Source: Ochotona curzoniae
Lineage: Eukaryota > Chordata > Mammalia > Lagomorpha > Ochotonidae
NCBI RefSeq assembly: GCF_017591425.1
Contig: NW_024467106.1
Coordinates: forward strand, 24,294,501 to 24,358,500
DNA length: 64,000 bases
Reading direction: 5' to 3'
Each line of letters opens with the position of its first letter. Position 1 is the stretch's first letter. The notes below the pieces were generated by a model, which worked only from the letters and a program-made list of their open reading frames with translations, did not search any database and was not told the origin of the DNA. Made by a program: the position numbers and the translations under genes. Shown here in pieces: positions 35,995 to 48,102 of this stretch.

Positions 35995-36130
35995 GGGTAG
36001 GGATACATAGTTCAGCACATATTAAGTATATTTATATTCAACGTTTTGCCAAGAACTTTGTAATAAAATATCCTATTTAATTCTATGATAACTCTGAAGA
36101 ATAGATATTACCTTACATTTTATTCTTTCA
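35995..36130 (-). repeat. MIR-type relic
   Basis: GCCAAGAACTTTGTAATAAAATATCCTATTTAATTCTATGATAACTCTGAAGAATAGATATTACC follows the reversed MIR order (accumulating T-rich block, then the CATTTTAC-like end). Confidence 0.5.
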
Positions 36131-36199
36131 TGAAGTGGACTCTGTATTCCTACCACATGAATATCAGCTTGCCTTTGTGATTAAGTTTTGGAAATGTGG

Positions 36200-36516
36200 A
36201 CATGGAGAGATGGCTCAATGGCTAAGCCCTCACCGTGCAAGTGCCATGATCCTATGTGGGCACCTGTTTGTGTCCCAGATGCTCCACTTCCCATCCAGCT
36301 CTCTGCTTATGACCTTGGAAAGCAGCAGAGGACGGCCCAAAGCCTTGGAACTCTGCACCCATGTGGGAAACCTGGAAGAAGCTCCTGACTTGGGATTATT
36401 AGCTCAGCTCAGCTCTGGCTATTGTGACCATTTGGGGAGTGAACCAGAAGATCTTTCTCTATCTCCTCTCTGCAAATCTGATTTGCCTTTCCAATAAAAA
36501 GAAATAAACCTTTAAA
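36200..36516 (+). mobile_element. CSINE, plus strand
   Basis: A full-length, moderately old copy: GGAGAGATGGCTCAATGGCTAAG, TGTGGGCACCTGTTTG, AGCAGCAGAGGACGGCCC, and tail CCAATAAAAAGAAATAAACC. Confidence 0.85.
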
Positions 36517-37149
36517 AAGTTTCTTTGAAAATGTGACAAAGGTCACTGTCATTGTCAAGCTTAAGGTCTAAGAGGTCTTTCAGTTGATTTCCCATGGAAC
36601 TGTCACTGTCATGTATATTTCACTGCAAGGAATACAAACAAGGAAGTTGAGGAGTGGAGAAGAAAATCACCAAGCTGTTCAAAAGACAGGAGTTACTTCT
36701 ACTGAAGTGACTATGAAAGCTATCAAAAGGAATATGTTCTTTGATCTGAGCCCTTAAAAACAGATGAAGGATGAAGGCAGTTGAAAATAAGCTAAGGTAC
36801 AAAACCAGAAGGTGAAAATCGTGCTGAAGAACGCCGAATGAACCTGTTATCCAAAAACTACAATAAACATAACACAACACTGGGCTCAAGATAGATTTAC
36901 TTCGCTCTGAAATTTCACTCACTCCAATGAAAATGTATTTATAAAGCAGCTTGTTTATTTCAACTTTAGAAGGAGTAATAGGTTGAACAACAGAATTACT
37001 TTTGGCTTATTTATAAAATTAGTTTTAGATTAGAATATACTAATGTTAAAGTTTAATTTGTAACAGAAAATAACTGTTTTAGAGAAGGAAAAACACTTAA
37101 TCCTTGAAATACTTAAATTAAATGATTAAACAGGTGAAAATAGCATAGA

Positions 37150-37340
37150 TGTTAAGGAGAGACAACACAAGAATTCAGTTTAGTCATTTGCTGTTTGGCT
37201 CTGGGCAAAATACTTCGTGTAAGTCACAATTTTCTTACCTATGGAATGAAGATAAGTTTGTTTCATAAGATTGATGGGAGAATTAACTACAATATGTACG
37301 CAAGTGTCTGGCAAGTGTAAGAATCTAATACTTAGCAATT
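37150..37340 (+). repeat. MIR, plus strand
   Basis: CATTTGCTGTTTGGCTCTGGGCAAAATACTTCG...TTTTCTTACCTATGGAATGAAGATAAG...AAGTGTCTGGCAAGTGTAAG preserves the MIR core order well. Confidence 0.7.
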
Positions 37341-37431
37341 TTCAAAAAAATAAACATTTACTACATTTTAAAATGCCCCCTTAAGATCAAGGTGCTATCT
37401 ACAGGTGATATAATCATGAAGAGATCCAGTG

Positions 37432-37770
37432 GTGTTCTTTTATTTATTTAAAAGACAGAATTACAGGGAGAGTGAGAATGAGAGAGAGGGGAACAAACAA
37501 ACAAACAAAAGAAAACAAAAGAAAGAGATCTCTCCTCACTTCCCAAATGATCTCAACAGTCACAGATGGGCTGGTCCGAACCTAGAAATCAGGAGCTTCC
37601 GAGCCTCCCATACGAGTGCAGGGGCAGGTGCTTGGTCTATCACTCATTGCTTTGCAAGACAAATTAACTGGCAATTGGACCAGAAGTGGAGCAGTTGGGG
37701 ACTGGAACTGGCATGCTGGCACCGCAGCTAGCAGATTCACCCATTATACTGCAGTACCAAACCCTTTTAG
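37432..37770 (-). mobile_element. Degraded CSINE, minus strand
   Basis: TTTATTTATTTAAAAGACAGAATTACAGGGAGAG, AGGAGCTTCCGAGCCTCCC, GGAGCAGTTGGGGACTGGAAC, with an expanded (AAAC)n segment at about 37493-37510. Confidence 0.65.
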
Positions 37771-38184
37771 TGATATTTTAAGGGCAGAGATTTTTTTTTT
37801 ATCTTACTCATGTTCTTCTTAGATCAAATGTTAGACAGATATAGCTACACTGTTATAGAAGCATAAAAGCTTCCGCTACCTTCTCTCTATCATAGTTGTT
37901 ATCTCTACAACATGTATAAGATGAAATGCAAAGTAATTTATGAGTATATCTTGTTCCAACATAAAAAATATTGAATTAATGATCAAATCCCTTTCCAACA
38001 TGGTTGAACAATGTGACTGAAAGGTGCCACATGATTACCAACTTGTGAACTATAGTATTTTGGGTATAATGAGTTCTTATATAATCACATAAGAGCCAAT
38101 TTTTAAAAAATATTTATTTTATGGGGTCAGTGTGTTGCATAGTGTCTTCCCTCCCCATCTGTAACTCTTTCACATATGATAAAA

Positions 38185-38480
38185 ATTTTAAAAAGATTTG
38201 TTTTTAAAGGCAGAGTTATAGAGGTAGAGGGAGAGACACTGATGGTGGTGTATTGGGAAGGCGAAAGAGAGAGAGACAGAGAGAGGGATCTTAAATCTGT
38301 TTTAATCCCCAACCGGGGCTGGGTCAGGCTGAAGCCAGCAAGCGGGAATACCACAGGTGTGCCCCACATGGCTGGCGACACACTAGCAGGGACATGAATC
38401 AGAAGCAGAGCAGCCTGGACTTGATGCTAGCATCTCAGGCAGTACTTTAACTTTGCTGCACCACAATGCCAGACTCATAT
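38185..38480 (-). mobile_element. Degraded CSINE, minus strand
   Basis: AAAAGATTTGTTTTTAAAGGCAGAGTTATAGAGG, GAGAGAGACAGAGAG, GAAGCAGAGCAGCCTGGACTTG, and CTGCACCACAATGCCAGACTC give the reversed CSINE order. Confidence 0.65.
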
Positions 38481-38629
38481 GAAACACAATTTAATGTGAC
38501 TTTTTTGCTCAAGGATTAAAGCTGTGTACCTTTTTACAACTATAGAGTCAGCATATATGTGCATGAGTTTGTGCTGAAATTGCTACATTCATTTATGCTG
38601 CTGAGTATAAATTACACTAATATTTTTCA

Positions 38630-38880
38630 GACATATTTTTATTTTGAATTTTTGAATTTTGTGGTATAATTTTGTATAGATTGGGATTCCCACCCCCCAA
38701 ACTCCCACCCTGTGACAGATTTTCCCCATGGTGCTACAATAATATAGTCCTTCGTAAGGAGTCATAATTCCATCAATCTCTTATTTAAGTGTACCCTGAC
38801 ATTGCTGCTACAATGTCAGACAGTCCAGCATCCCATTGTCTACACATTTCCAACAGTTTCATTGGGAGTCCATCTTTTAA
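38630..38880 (-). mobile_element. L1 3'UTR end only, antisense
   Basis: It has the same reversed 3' end as at 17230 and 32400: TATTTTTATTTTGAATTTT, TTTGTGGTATAATTTTGTATAGATTGGGATTCCC, ACAGATTTTCCCCAT, and GTCCAGCATCCCATTGTCTAC. About 250 bp long; strongly 5'-truncated. Confidence 0.8.
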
Positions 38881-38918
38881 GTTAAACTAATATTTTAAAA
38901 TTGAAATAATAAGGCCTG

Positions 38919-39264
38919 GGGCCCGGCGCGGTGGCAGAGTGGTTAAAGTCCTCACCTTGCACACACTGGGATCCCATATGGGCGATGGTTCTTATCCCAG
39001 GGGCCCTGCTTCCCATCCAGCTCCCTGCTTGTGGCCCTGGAAAAGCCCTCGAGAATGGCCCAAGACCTTGGGACCCTGCACCCGCGTGGGAAACCCAGAA
39101 CAGGATCTGGGTGCCTGGCTTCGGATTGGCTCAGCTCCAGCCACTGTGGCTGTTTGGGGAGTAAATCATTGGACAGAAGATCTTCCTCTCTGTCTCCTCT
39201 CTGTATATCCGCCTTTCCAATAGAAATAAATAAATCTTAAAAAAAAAAAAAAGAAAGAAAGAAA
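38919..39264 (+). mobile_element. CSINE 1 of a three-copy cluster
   Basis: A young copy: GGGGCCCGGCGCGGTGGCAGAG to a CTTAAAAAAAAAAAAAAGAAAG tail with (GAAA)n. The duplication GAAATAATAAG + CCTG is at about 38903-38917 and 39265-39280. Confidence 0.93.
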
Positions 39265-39280
39265 GAAATAATAAGTCCTG

Positions 39281-39598
39281 AGACAGTAGCCTGGAGGCTA
39301 AAGTCCTTGCCTTGCTTGTGCCAGGATCCCCATATGGGTGCCAATTCATGTCCCGGCAGCCCCAAGTCCTATCCAGCTCCTCGCTTATGGCCTGGGAAGG
39401 CAGTCAAGGACAGTCCAAAGTTTTGGGACCCTGCACCCACGTGGGAGACCCGGAAGAAGCTCCTGGCTCCTGGCTTCAGATCAGCTCTGGCCCTTGTGAC
39501 CACTTGGGAGTGAATCAGCGGACAGAATATCTGTCTGTCTGTCTCTCCTCCTCTCTGTATCTGACTTTTCAATAAAAACAAAAAATCTTTTAAAAAAT
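39281..39598 (+). mobile_element. CSINE 2 of the cluster
   Basis: GAGACAGTAGCCTGGAGGC head, CCCATATGGGTGCCAATTC, CACGTGGGAGACCCGGAAGAAG, and a TTCAATAAAAACAAAAAATC tail. It is older than copy 1, whose target duplication touches its head. Confidence 0.9.
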
Positions 39599-39604
39599 AA
39601 TAAA

Positions 39605-39873
39605 AGGGCCAGCATTGTGGCATAGTGTTGGCATCCCATGCTGGCTTGTCGCTTATGTCCTGGGAAAAGTAGCTGAGAACGGCTCAAGTCCTTGGGCCAT
39701 GCACCCATGTGGGAGACCCAGAAACAGCTCCTGAATCCTGATTCATGGCTCCTCCCTCTAGTTTGGATTGGCTCAACTCTGGCCATTGCAATTATTTAAT
39801 GAGTGAATGAGCAAATGCAAGATCTATCTATCTCTCCTCTCTGTGACGCTTTCAAATAAAAATAAAATAAATA
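39605..39873 (+). mobile_element. CSINE 3 of the cluster, internally deleted
   Basis: GGGCCAGCATTGTGGCATAG, then a shortened body, GGGAGACCCAGAAACAGCTCC, TTTGGATTGGCTCAACTCTGG and a TTCAAATAAAAATAAAATAAA tail. It is the most diverged of the three. Confidence 0.85.
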
Positions 39874-40094
39874 CTTAACCAAAACTTTGAAGCTATTCAA
39901 GCTTTTTGATGTGATATTGCTATGCTGAGAGTTTATATTATTGTTAAGGAAAAAATCACATGCAAAAATATGCATTGTTAACATTTATAATAGTGAAAAC
40001 TGAAAGCAACATGCTGTTTGAAAACTTAGCAATTGTTGAGTAAATAACAGACTATCAAATCTAGACTATAAAACATCAATTTCAAAATGTTACT

Positions 40095-40190
40095 GTGAAA
40101 AATACCAATAGCTAAAAATGTTCATAAAATAATGTCAGTGAAAATACCAGTAGCTGAAAATGTTCATAAAATAATGTCAGTGAAAATATT
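40095..40190 (+). repeat. 43-bp tandem duplication
   Basis: Unit 1 (40095-40137) and unit 2 (40138-40179) differ by two substitutions and one A in a run. A partial third unit (GTGAAAATATT) follows. The flanking AT-rich sequence is unremarkable. Confidence 0.92.
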
Positions 40191-40420
40191 TTCAAGGTAC
40201 ACTCTATTTGCACACTCATAAAACATGTTTATTCGTGATCAAGTGACCTTAAAAAACAAAAATAAAAGATTTGTTTGTAAGGCGAGTGCTTTCCTTTTTC
40301 TTTATTTCATTGCTGTTATAATATTTCTGTGTTACAAACAGAAAAGCCGAATAATAAATTAGTTATATGGAACTATTACTCTCATGTTAGACCTTGTAGA
40401 CATCTACAGGACAATTCTTT

Positions 40421-40746
40421 TTTTTTTTTTTAAGATTTATTTATTTTTATTGCAAAGTCAGGTATACGAAGAGGAGGAGAGACAGAGAGGAAGATCTTCC
40501 ATCCTTTGATTCACTTCCCAAGCAGCCACAACGGCTGGAGCTGCACTGATCTGAAGTCAGGAGCCAAAAGACTCTCCTGGGTCTCCCACGCAGGTGCAGG
40601 GTCCCAAGGCTTTAGGCCATCCTGGAGCTGGGCCACAAGCAGGGAGCTGGATGGGAATCAGGCTGCCAGGACTAGAACCAGCGCCCATTCGGGATCCTGG
40701 GCGTCCAAGGCGAGGCCTTTAGCCACTAACCTACTGCGCCGGGCCT
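40421..40746 (-). mobile_element. CSINE, minus strand, with target duplication
   Basis: A full-length reversed copy from TTTTAAGATTTATTTATTT to CTACTGCGCCGGGCC. TACAGGACAATTCTTT (40405-40420) and TACAGGCTAATTCTTT (40747-40762) are its duplicated target. It lacks about 15 bp of the CTGCTTTCC segment. Confidence 0.92.
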
Positions 40747-40762
40747 TACAGGCTAATTCTTT

Positions 40763-41460
40763 ATGTTTCACTAGTATTATTGCATTTACCTATTTACAGA
40801 AATGCTTGATTTCTCTTATTTAATAGATTTGATTAACTATTATTAAGACCATAATGTAATATTAATCTGAAATTACTTGGATGAGAATAATGGGCTTGAA
40901 TTTTTGTACTATGTATCTTGCACAGTTTAGAATGAATGATAAAGTCAGATTACTCACCAGTTCTTCAATTTGCTAACATTTTTAAACCATAAAAAAATTC
41001 TGAAAAATGGTATTTTCAGTCTTATCAGCTATTTTTAGAAAAAGGAGAACACTTTTGAAATGTAATAATAACCAAATGGATTCTAATAAACTCTAGCATT
41101 TTTCCTAAGTTATGTAGAATTTTCTTTTTATATAACATGAGAAACTATAATGTTTAGCTCTTGGAAAAATCATTTTTATGTGATGACTGTTGGTTTTTAA
41201 AAAGATTTGAATCTACTAGCATTACCTTCTGGAAAATATATCACCCACTTCGATCTTCATGATCTATTTATGAACCGATAGCAGCTTCTTTGTGTCTCAG
41301 ACAAATTGTAATGTAGTAGAAATCGGCGAAAAGAAGTATAAATTAATTGAAAACCACCAAATGGCATCTGCTATTCCTTAAGGAAATAGTAACAAACATA
41401 AAAACATTCGCTACAGAAATAACAAATAGCCTCTAATTTTATATATTAATTCTTTCTGTC
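40763..41460. other. Intergenic, no gene seen
   Basis: AT-rich unassigned DNA. Confidence 0.4.
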
Positions 41461-41760
41461 CAATCTGATTAATATTTTGGGAGGCCACAGTCACTGTGCC
41501 AGATGAATGAAACAGAACCAGGAGAACAGCAACGTTCTTGTTGTCGCTATGAAAGACAGAAAAATGCAGAGCAAGTCAGAGCACACTGTGTCCGACTTGG
41601 TGGTTGGATGTGCTTGCACGGTGTCAGACAAAGGCTGAGACCTCCTGCACACGTCGGGGGAAGGTTCACGCGGGGGCATTCTGAAAGATACCGTATAAGA
41701 AATCTGGAAATTGTGTGGACTAGAAACTTTCCAGGGAAGTAAGAGATGGGTGTTCATTCA
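41461..41760. other. CpG-bearing islet of unknown origin
   Basis: This 300-bp stretch has about a dozen CpGs (for example CACACGTCGGGGG and TTCACGCGGGGG) in an AT-rich region where they are otherwise rare. It is open in frames on both strands (79 codons plus, 41503-41742; 88 codons minus), neither with a recognisable domain. It could be a recent insertion, an exon of a non-coding RNA, or a small regulatory island. Confidence 0.35.
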
Positions 41761-41800
41761 GAGGGAGTAGAGGGGAAGGGGCAGCACTCAGTGAGGACAG

Positions 41801-41837
41801 CAAATAATAACAACAGCAATAATAATAATAATAATAG
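41801..41837 (+). repeat. (AAT)n microsatellite
   Basis: AATAATAACAACAGCAATAATAATAATAATAATAG, an imperfect trinucleotide run. Confidence 0.85.
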
Positions 41838-42005
41838 TGGTCTGTTCAGAAATTTTAAAATGTAACAACCTCAAGCCTTCCACCTGTCCTACATACATAT
41901 CAGCTCTGGTTTTGGTTTGTTTTTGCTTTCCCAATAGAATTCAGGTACCTATATTATGCAATCAATGTTAGATTTTTGTTACAATCCTATATTTAAAAGC
42001 TTTTT

Positions 42006-42295
42006 AAATTTTTTTTTTGAAAAATTAGAATTATAGAGAGAAAGAGAGAAGAGAGAAGTGTCATTGGGCTGCTGGCTCACCCCCCAAGAAGCCACAATGG
42101 GCCAGAGCAGAACTGATTCAAAACTAGGAGCCAGGAGCTTCCTCTGGGTCTCCCATAGGTATAGGGTACCAAGGCTTTGGGCCATCCCAGAAGCTGGAAG
42201 GGAAGTGGAGCAGCCAGGACATGAACCAGCGCCCACATGGAATCCTGGGCATGCAAGGCAAGGACTCTAGCCACTAGGCTACTGCACCAGGCCCA
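42006..42295 (-). mobile_element. CSINE, minus strand
   Basis: TTTTTTTTGAAAAATTAGAATTATAGAGAG, GAGCCAGGAGCTTCCTCTGGG, AGCGCCCACATGGAATCC, then TAGGCTACTGCACCAGGCCC. Full-length apart from a lost CTTTCCCAGGCCAC segment. Confidence 0.85.
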
Positions 42296-44922
42296 CATAC
42301 CTACATTTATTTGCTCACCCCTCATTTTTTCTGAATACTTCCATTCTTTCATCAAGAATACTTCTCGGAAACAATTTTTGTGAATATTTCAGTGTGGTAA
42401 GATTCCCCACTTTTATTCTATTTATTTTAAAATGACTTTTTTTTGGTTCTCGTTTTAGGAAGATAGTAAATGTTAAGGTACAGAATAGCAAACTCTGGTA
42501 CATTATATTATTGTTCCGAGTTATATGCTCCTCTCTATATTAGAATATTGTAACTTTCTGGTTATTAGCATGTAATTTTCTATGTTTCCTTGTGGGAGAT
42601 GTATATTTCCCTATCTCCACTGAGATGGAAACATACAGAAAGCATATTTAGAGAGAAAATATATATAAGTATATGTGTATATATATATATGTATTGTTGA
42701 CATATATTACTGGTATTGTATTGTTTTCTAATATTTTAAGAATTTTATGTCTATATTCATGAAAATCAGCTTACTGTTTCCTTTGTAATGTCTTTTTATG
42801 TTTTTGTTATAACATTGGCCTCAAAATACTTTTGAAACATATTGTTTTGCCACTATTTGTCTGTCTAAGCTTTTTGTTTTGCTATCAGTTGGAGCTTAGC
42901 GTATGGAAGTCTTGAGGCCCATATTAGCCATGCGTTCATTCAGGAAGGAACTGCAGTGCTCTTGCCAGGAGCCAGGCATCACCTGCAATGTGCAACTCTT
43001 TCAAGTGTTGGGGAAGGTGTTTAACCTAGTAGGTGACTCTATAGCTTTAGCTCTCCCACTCTGTAGCTGGCCTAAGGTATAATCTCATGACAGCAACTCC
43101 GATATTGGAATTTGTTATGTGGTATGACCAAAACATCTGTTTCAGTGCCAGTTAAAAATTTTTAGAGTTGGTTATTAAATTTACCCTTTATTCCTGTGTG
43201 TTCAGCAATTTTTGAAAAACATATACACACATATACAAGATCTGTTCAGTATTCAGAAACACTTTCAGTCTCCTGAGGACTATAAATAAAGTCATTTCCT
43301 TTTTTGAATTATAGGTGTAGCCTCTGGCACATTTGAATAATGAGAAACAGACTACAGATGATACTTAGTCTGTCTACAGTTACACAGATAGGAAGGACTT
43401 AAGAAGTGATGGAAATCCAGAGATGTCTGCATTAATGACCGCACTGTTTTGATAAAGCGTGTGTGTGCATGCAGACACACATACACTGTGCATTTATCCT
43501 AGTCAATATTTATACGTGGGAATATAACATAAGGCATTACAAAACTTCTCAATGTATGTGCTAACATGTGAGCTAACTGCAGGACATCAGTGGTTGATTT
43601 GTGTTAGTAAGCTAGAACACTTTGCTGCTAGAGCATCTGGCCTTTTGTATTTGCCTCTGCTTACTCATCCTTTGTACCAACTACATTGCGATCTGCTGAA
43701 GCAAGAATTTCTGCCTCTTTTCCAGGATTTCACAGCTTCTAAATGCTAGCTGTAGTCATTTTATGTCATCTGCCACATTTCAACAACTACAAAGGATTTG
43801 CTTTTATCAAACCAATATTGAAATCACAACTAGTGTTTCCTATAATTGGAATACAGTGATTTTAAACACACACATTTGTAAGTTCATTTGGAAGGCTTTT
43901 GTCAAAACTTTTTTCTTCTTGTAACATATTTAAACATTTTTGAGGACTTTGCATTATTGTGTAGTTTCTTTTTTCTTTTCTTTTTTTTTCTAGTAATAAA
44001 AATCCACACCTAATTTGACATGATTTCTTTGGCAGTTAATAAGCACACATTATACAGTTTAATGAGTCTGCAAACTAAATAATGGTTGTAGTGGGTGTGA
44101 AAATAGGGATATTTAAATGCATAAGGAAGTTTAGCACATATCCCAGTGGCCATGTAAATAGACTTTGGATTCTTTTATAAATTGCAAATATTACCTTGTG
44201 CAGAAACATGGTGAAAAAAATATAGCCCTTCATCCATACATAGGCTTCATTATCATATTTCAGAATGCTCACCACACGCCTATTATCCACTTAAAAGTTC
44301 CATTAAAACACCCACTCTGTTTCAGCAGCAGCTAAGCAAATAAAAAACTAAGCCTCATTTGTCACTATTTATCTCCAGACTAAAGCAGCTATGTTGATGA
44401 GGTGTGTTTGAAATGATATCTTCAATTACTTTGAAAAATGCTTCCAGAAATGACCTGTGCCATATCAAATCTATATTTAAAGATTCACTGTCAGTATAAG
44501 TTCTAGAATGGCCAAACCCCAAAGAAACATGCATGAAGAAAAATGTCCTTGGTCAAAGAACATTTGGTGAATGCTACTCTTATTGCTAACTTGATGTAAA
44601 AACTTTCAAGTCTTCTAGTTTAATAGACTTCTATTATTATTTATGATCTTAATGCAAAGGTGTTTGATGCTTCTAATGAAGGTAAAAAAGTTAACTAGAT
44701 AGCATATTGCATGCAAACAGAAAGGCAAGTTCAGGTCAAGAACCCAGGGCACAGAGTTTCATGACATTCAGAATGTGCCATGGGGGTGTTACATTTTAAA
44801 ACTTGAATTTTTAAAGATGCTAATATTCACTTCCCCATTAATCCTTTATTTGTATACCAGTGGCCACTGTTTACAATTTCTGTGTTGCAATTATATGGGC
44901 AGATGGTTGTTATACACAAATC
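42296..44922. other. Intergenic, no gene seen
   Basis: AT-rich with a short (TA)n patch near 42660-42705. I see no frame with a recognisable domain and no clear repeat. Confidence 0.4.
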
Positions 44923-44937
44923 AAATTGTGTTGGGTT

Positions 44938-46376
44938 TGTCCCACTGGCATACATTTGGCATGGGTTGGGAGCAGACCAGGCTGAATCAGTTCACGTCAT
45001 CCACTGGCAAATCTGAACGCCAGAACAGAGGGTGGGTCGAGCCAGGTTCGATTGCGACAAAAGCAGTACACATCACGGAATGCGAAGGTGAGGTTGCCTG
45101 AGCCAGATGTGACCACAGCACCCAACCAGCACTCGCGAGAACCAGGAAGGAAGGGGACAGAACCCGCAGAGGAATAAGGGGTAGTTCCCTAACTGAACAG
45201 CTACTCCCATTGGAGAGGTGAGCTGGGATGGGGGTAGCCCAGATTAGGCAGGGCTACAGCACCTGTGCACCTCCTGTGGACCAGATCAGGGAAAACCAGG
45301 CTGGGCTGAATATTCCTACTGATGCAATCTACAATTAGAGTGGGTGAGGGTTGTTGGGGCTTAGCCACATCAGCTGGCAGAAGCTGGCACTGGGGGCTAG
45401 TTCTGTCAAGTTAAACCACAGAACCACCTGGAGAGTGCATAACTGGGAGTAGGAGTGACTTGGGAGGGAAATAGTGGGCTCCTCCCTCTTGGATTGCCAC
45501 CTCCCACGAGAGGGCACGAAAACTAGGACAGGGGCTGGGGTGGCTAGACAGACACCCAACAACATTCGTGAAGGCTGGATAGTTGAGCTGGCTAGATGGA
45601 ACAAGGTTTTAATACCCATCGACATGTATGAGAGCAGAAAGGAATGTGAGACAGACTGGACTAGTCTGCTACACATACTGGCAAACCAGGATAGGGGCGG
45701 GCCTGATTGTGGTTATTGTGGGTTGCTCCGGCTAGGCTGCAGCTCCCACTGGTTTATGTGAGGGCCAAGTATGTGCTGGGCAGAACCAGACTGGACTGCA
45801 AACACCCATTGGTTCCAGAGGAAGACAGGGATGGAAACAGAACCCACCCAGCAACTGCAACCACCAGCTGATGGAGGTGATGGACTGTATAGCGCCCTAT
45901 GCTTGCTAGCACATACAAGAATCTGGTCTGGGAACACCTCAGACAAAGTTTCTTTGGGGATCCCCCCAATCGAGCTTTCGGACTCAGAATGCTAACCACC
46001 AAACTACAGAGGACAACACAAGTCAATCAACCACCTCAGTTATATGTTGGCAATGAAAATATTGGGCAAACGGAGAGACTATGATGGACTATGTCGATCA
46101 GTGGAATCTCCAACAAATGCATCATACTTGGAGAGGTGAGAGTGGCAGCAATTCAGAACTGTTGAACTATCAAAACCACTTGGGCATGCCCCACATCTGG
46201 GACCTGGGGTGGGTGGGAGACTGGGTGGGGCTTTTCCCTTAAAATCTCCTTTTATATCAGATACATTAAGGAAACAATACAGAACTAATTGTCTTACCCA
46301 TCTTTCTGTAGTGCTTGAACCTTTTTATCCTAATTATGTCAGGATTGTCAAAATTTAAAAATAAATAAATAAATAA
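44938..46376 (+). mobile_element. L1 3'UTR-only insertion with 15-bp target duplication
   Basis: About 1.4 kb with no ORF2 coding. It ends in GGAAACAATACAGAACTAATTGTC...GCTTGAACCTTTTTATCC...(AAAT)n, the same end as the short L1 piece at 2289-2417. AAATTGTGTTGGGTT is repeated exactly at 44923-44937 and 46377-46391. The GC-rich interior with AGACTGGACT/CAGGCTGGGCTG-type phrases is degenerate-repetitive. Its 60-113 codon frames are not genes. Confidence 0.85.
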
Positions 46377-46391
46377 AAATTGTGTTGGGTT

Positions 46392-47980
46392 ATGCTTCTA
46401 AAACAAATGCAAAATACACAAATACTCAAAAGAAGGTCAAGTAATTATGTGCACAATGTCTGTTTGGGGGTGTATGCTGTGAATTCAATCTTGATGTCTT
46501 ATTAGGAAACCTTAGGCCCATAATGTGTGTGTGTGTGTATTTTCTTATGTTAAAACATTATAAAGCATTACTGCTGATCCACACTTCAATTGTGGTAATT
46601 ACAATCATTATGAATTCAGCATGTACATTTTTCATCAACATAAAAATCTTTTTCAAAGTGAGTCTTAAAAAGTAAAAAGATAAGATGTATGTCACTTTTC
46701 AGTGTTTGCATCTAGTTATCTTTATTTCTTTTTCTCTTTTCTGATCTAAATGATAAGTACCATCTTACTGTTTTGTGATTTCTGGATGCTGTAGATGTTA
46801 CTGGTCGCCTGCTAACAAGAGTCTTGCCATTTTCTCTTAGTTTAAACAGGCCTGATTTTTTGGATAGACAGCAGCCTAAGTTAACGAAATTAAGCTTGAA
46901 TTGGCTAAGCCAAATATTTTCCTGTGTTAGTGGCTGGTGAAGGAGGGAGCACTTGATTTGTTGGTAAGAACTTGATGAAGGTATTTGCTTCCCAAATAAA
47001 GAAGATAAGGCAAAGTGGTCCTTTGCTTGCCTCAAAAGTGTTCTGGAAAACCTAATGCTAAAAGTCATGTTGAAACCTAATGTCATTAAGTTTCTTCCAA
47101 GGAAGTACGGTGAATAGATTAGAAAAAAGTAGATGTATTAAGTTGGGGCAAAAGGTTGTTATATGGGTTTGAACCAAAGAGATGACAAGAAATAGGATAG
47201 ATGGAATTGATTCCAGAGATAAAGCTATTTGAAAAGTAAAACTGATAGGAATTTGTAAGGAATTTGACAAAATGAATAGAGAGAACAACAGCTGTTGAAG
47301 ATGACATTGAGTTTCTGAAATTGAAACAGAGGAGAGATAGTCTGGATTCCATTAGAGATAAAATATAAAATTTAATGTATCTTTAAATCTCAGGGCAATG
47401 TAATTTAGAAAATAATTGAAAAGGTATTTCAACACAGATACATTATTGGAAAAGCCAGTACTATATATTTGGGATCATAAGTGCATAAATATTAAATTCT
47501 TGGGTACAAACAGCACTAAGAACCATGTGGAGTGTTCTTCCTAAATTATTATTTATGCATGCCCACCTCTTTCTCAATTGTATATTCATATCCATTTGCC
47601 AGGTATGTAACATTGTTGTGTATCTTTGTACCTAGAAGCCTTTAGGTGCCCCCAAAACACATCTAAAATGGAATTTATCCTCCATTAAATCCCATTTTTA
47701 TTTTCCATTCTTTAAGAAAAATAAAAGCATCATCCAAATAATAGAGTCATTCAGAATCCTATTTTTATTAAGTATCCCATAAATAATCATTCACTCAACT
47801 TCCTCAGTATATGCTCAAATACAACTTTATCATTATTATTGACTAGAAATGAACTAGAATTTCTTGGCTGGCTTGTGGAGATAATTTGTGAACTGATTTT
47901 CCTGCATTTAGTTTGGATTCCTTTAACTTATCTGCCATCTAAATTTTTGGTAGAGTGATTGTACTAAAGTGGAAGACTAA
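46392..47980. other. Intergenic, no gene seen
   Basis: It contains a (GT)8 run at about 46524-46539. A 124-codon minus frame (47086-46712) has no recognisable domain, no promoter and no splice context. Confidence 0.4.
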
Positions 47981-47984
47981 TTGT

Positions 47985-48075
47985 TAAGTTTCTCTCTGTA
48001 AAATCTTTAAATGGCCATTTCTGTCATTTGGGATGAAGCTTAAATCCCTTAACAAAGGATGACTCTTTCACTGTT
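47985..48075 (+). repeat. L2 relic
   Basis: AAAATCTTTAAATGGCCATTTCTGTCATTTGGGATGAAGCTTAAATCCCTTAAC follows a conserved stretch of the LINE-2 3' region. Confidence 0.45.
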
Positions 48076-48102
48076 TTCTGTCTGACGACATGTTCACCTT
48101 TT

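Noticed and set aside
46712..47086. 124-codon minus frame
   Set aside because: No recognisable domain, AT-rich composition as the neighbourhood, and no regulatory context; length is within chance for 64 kb.
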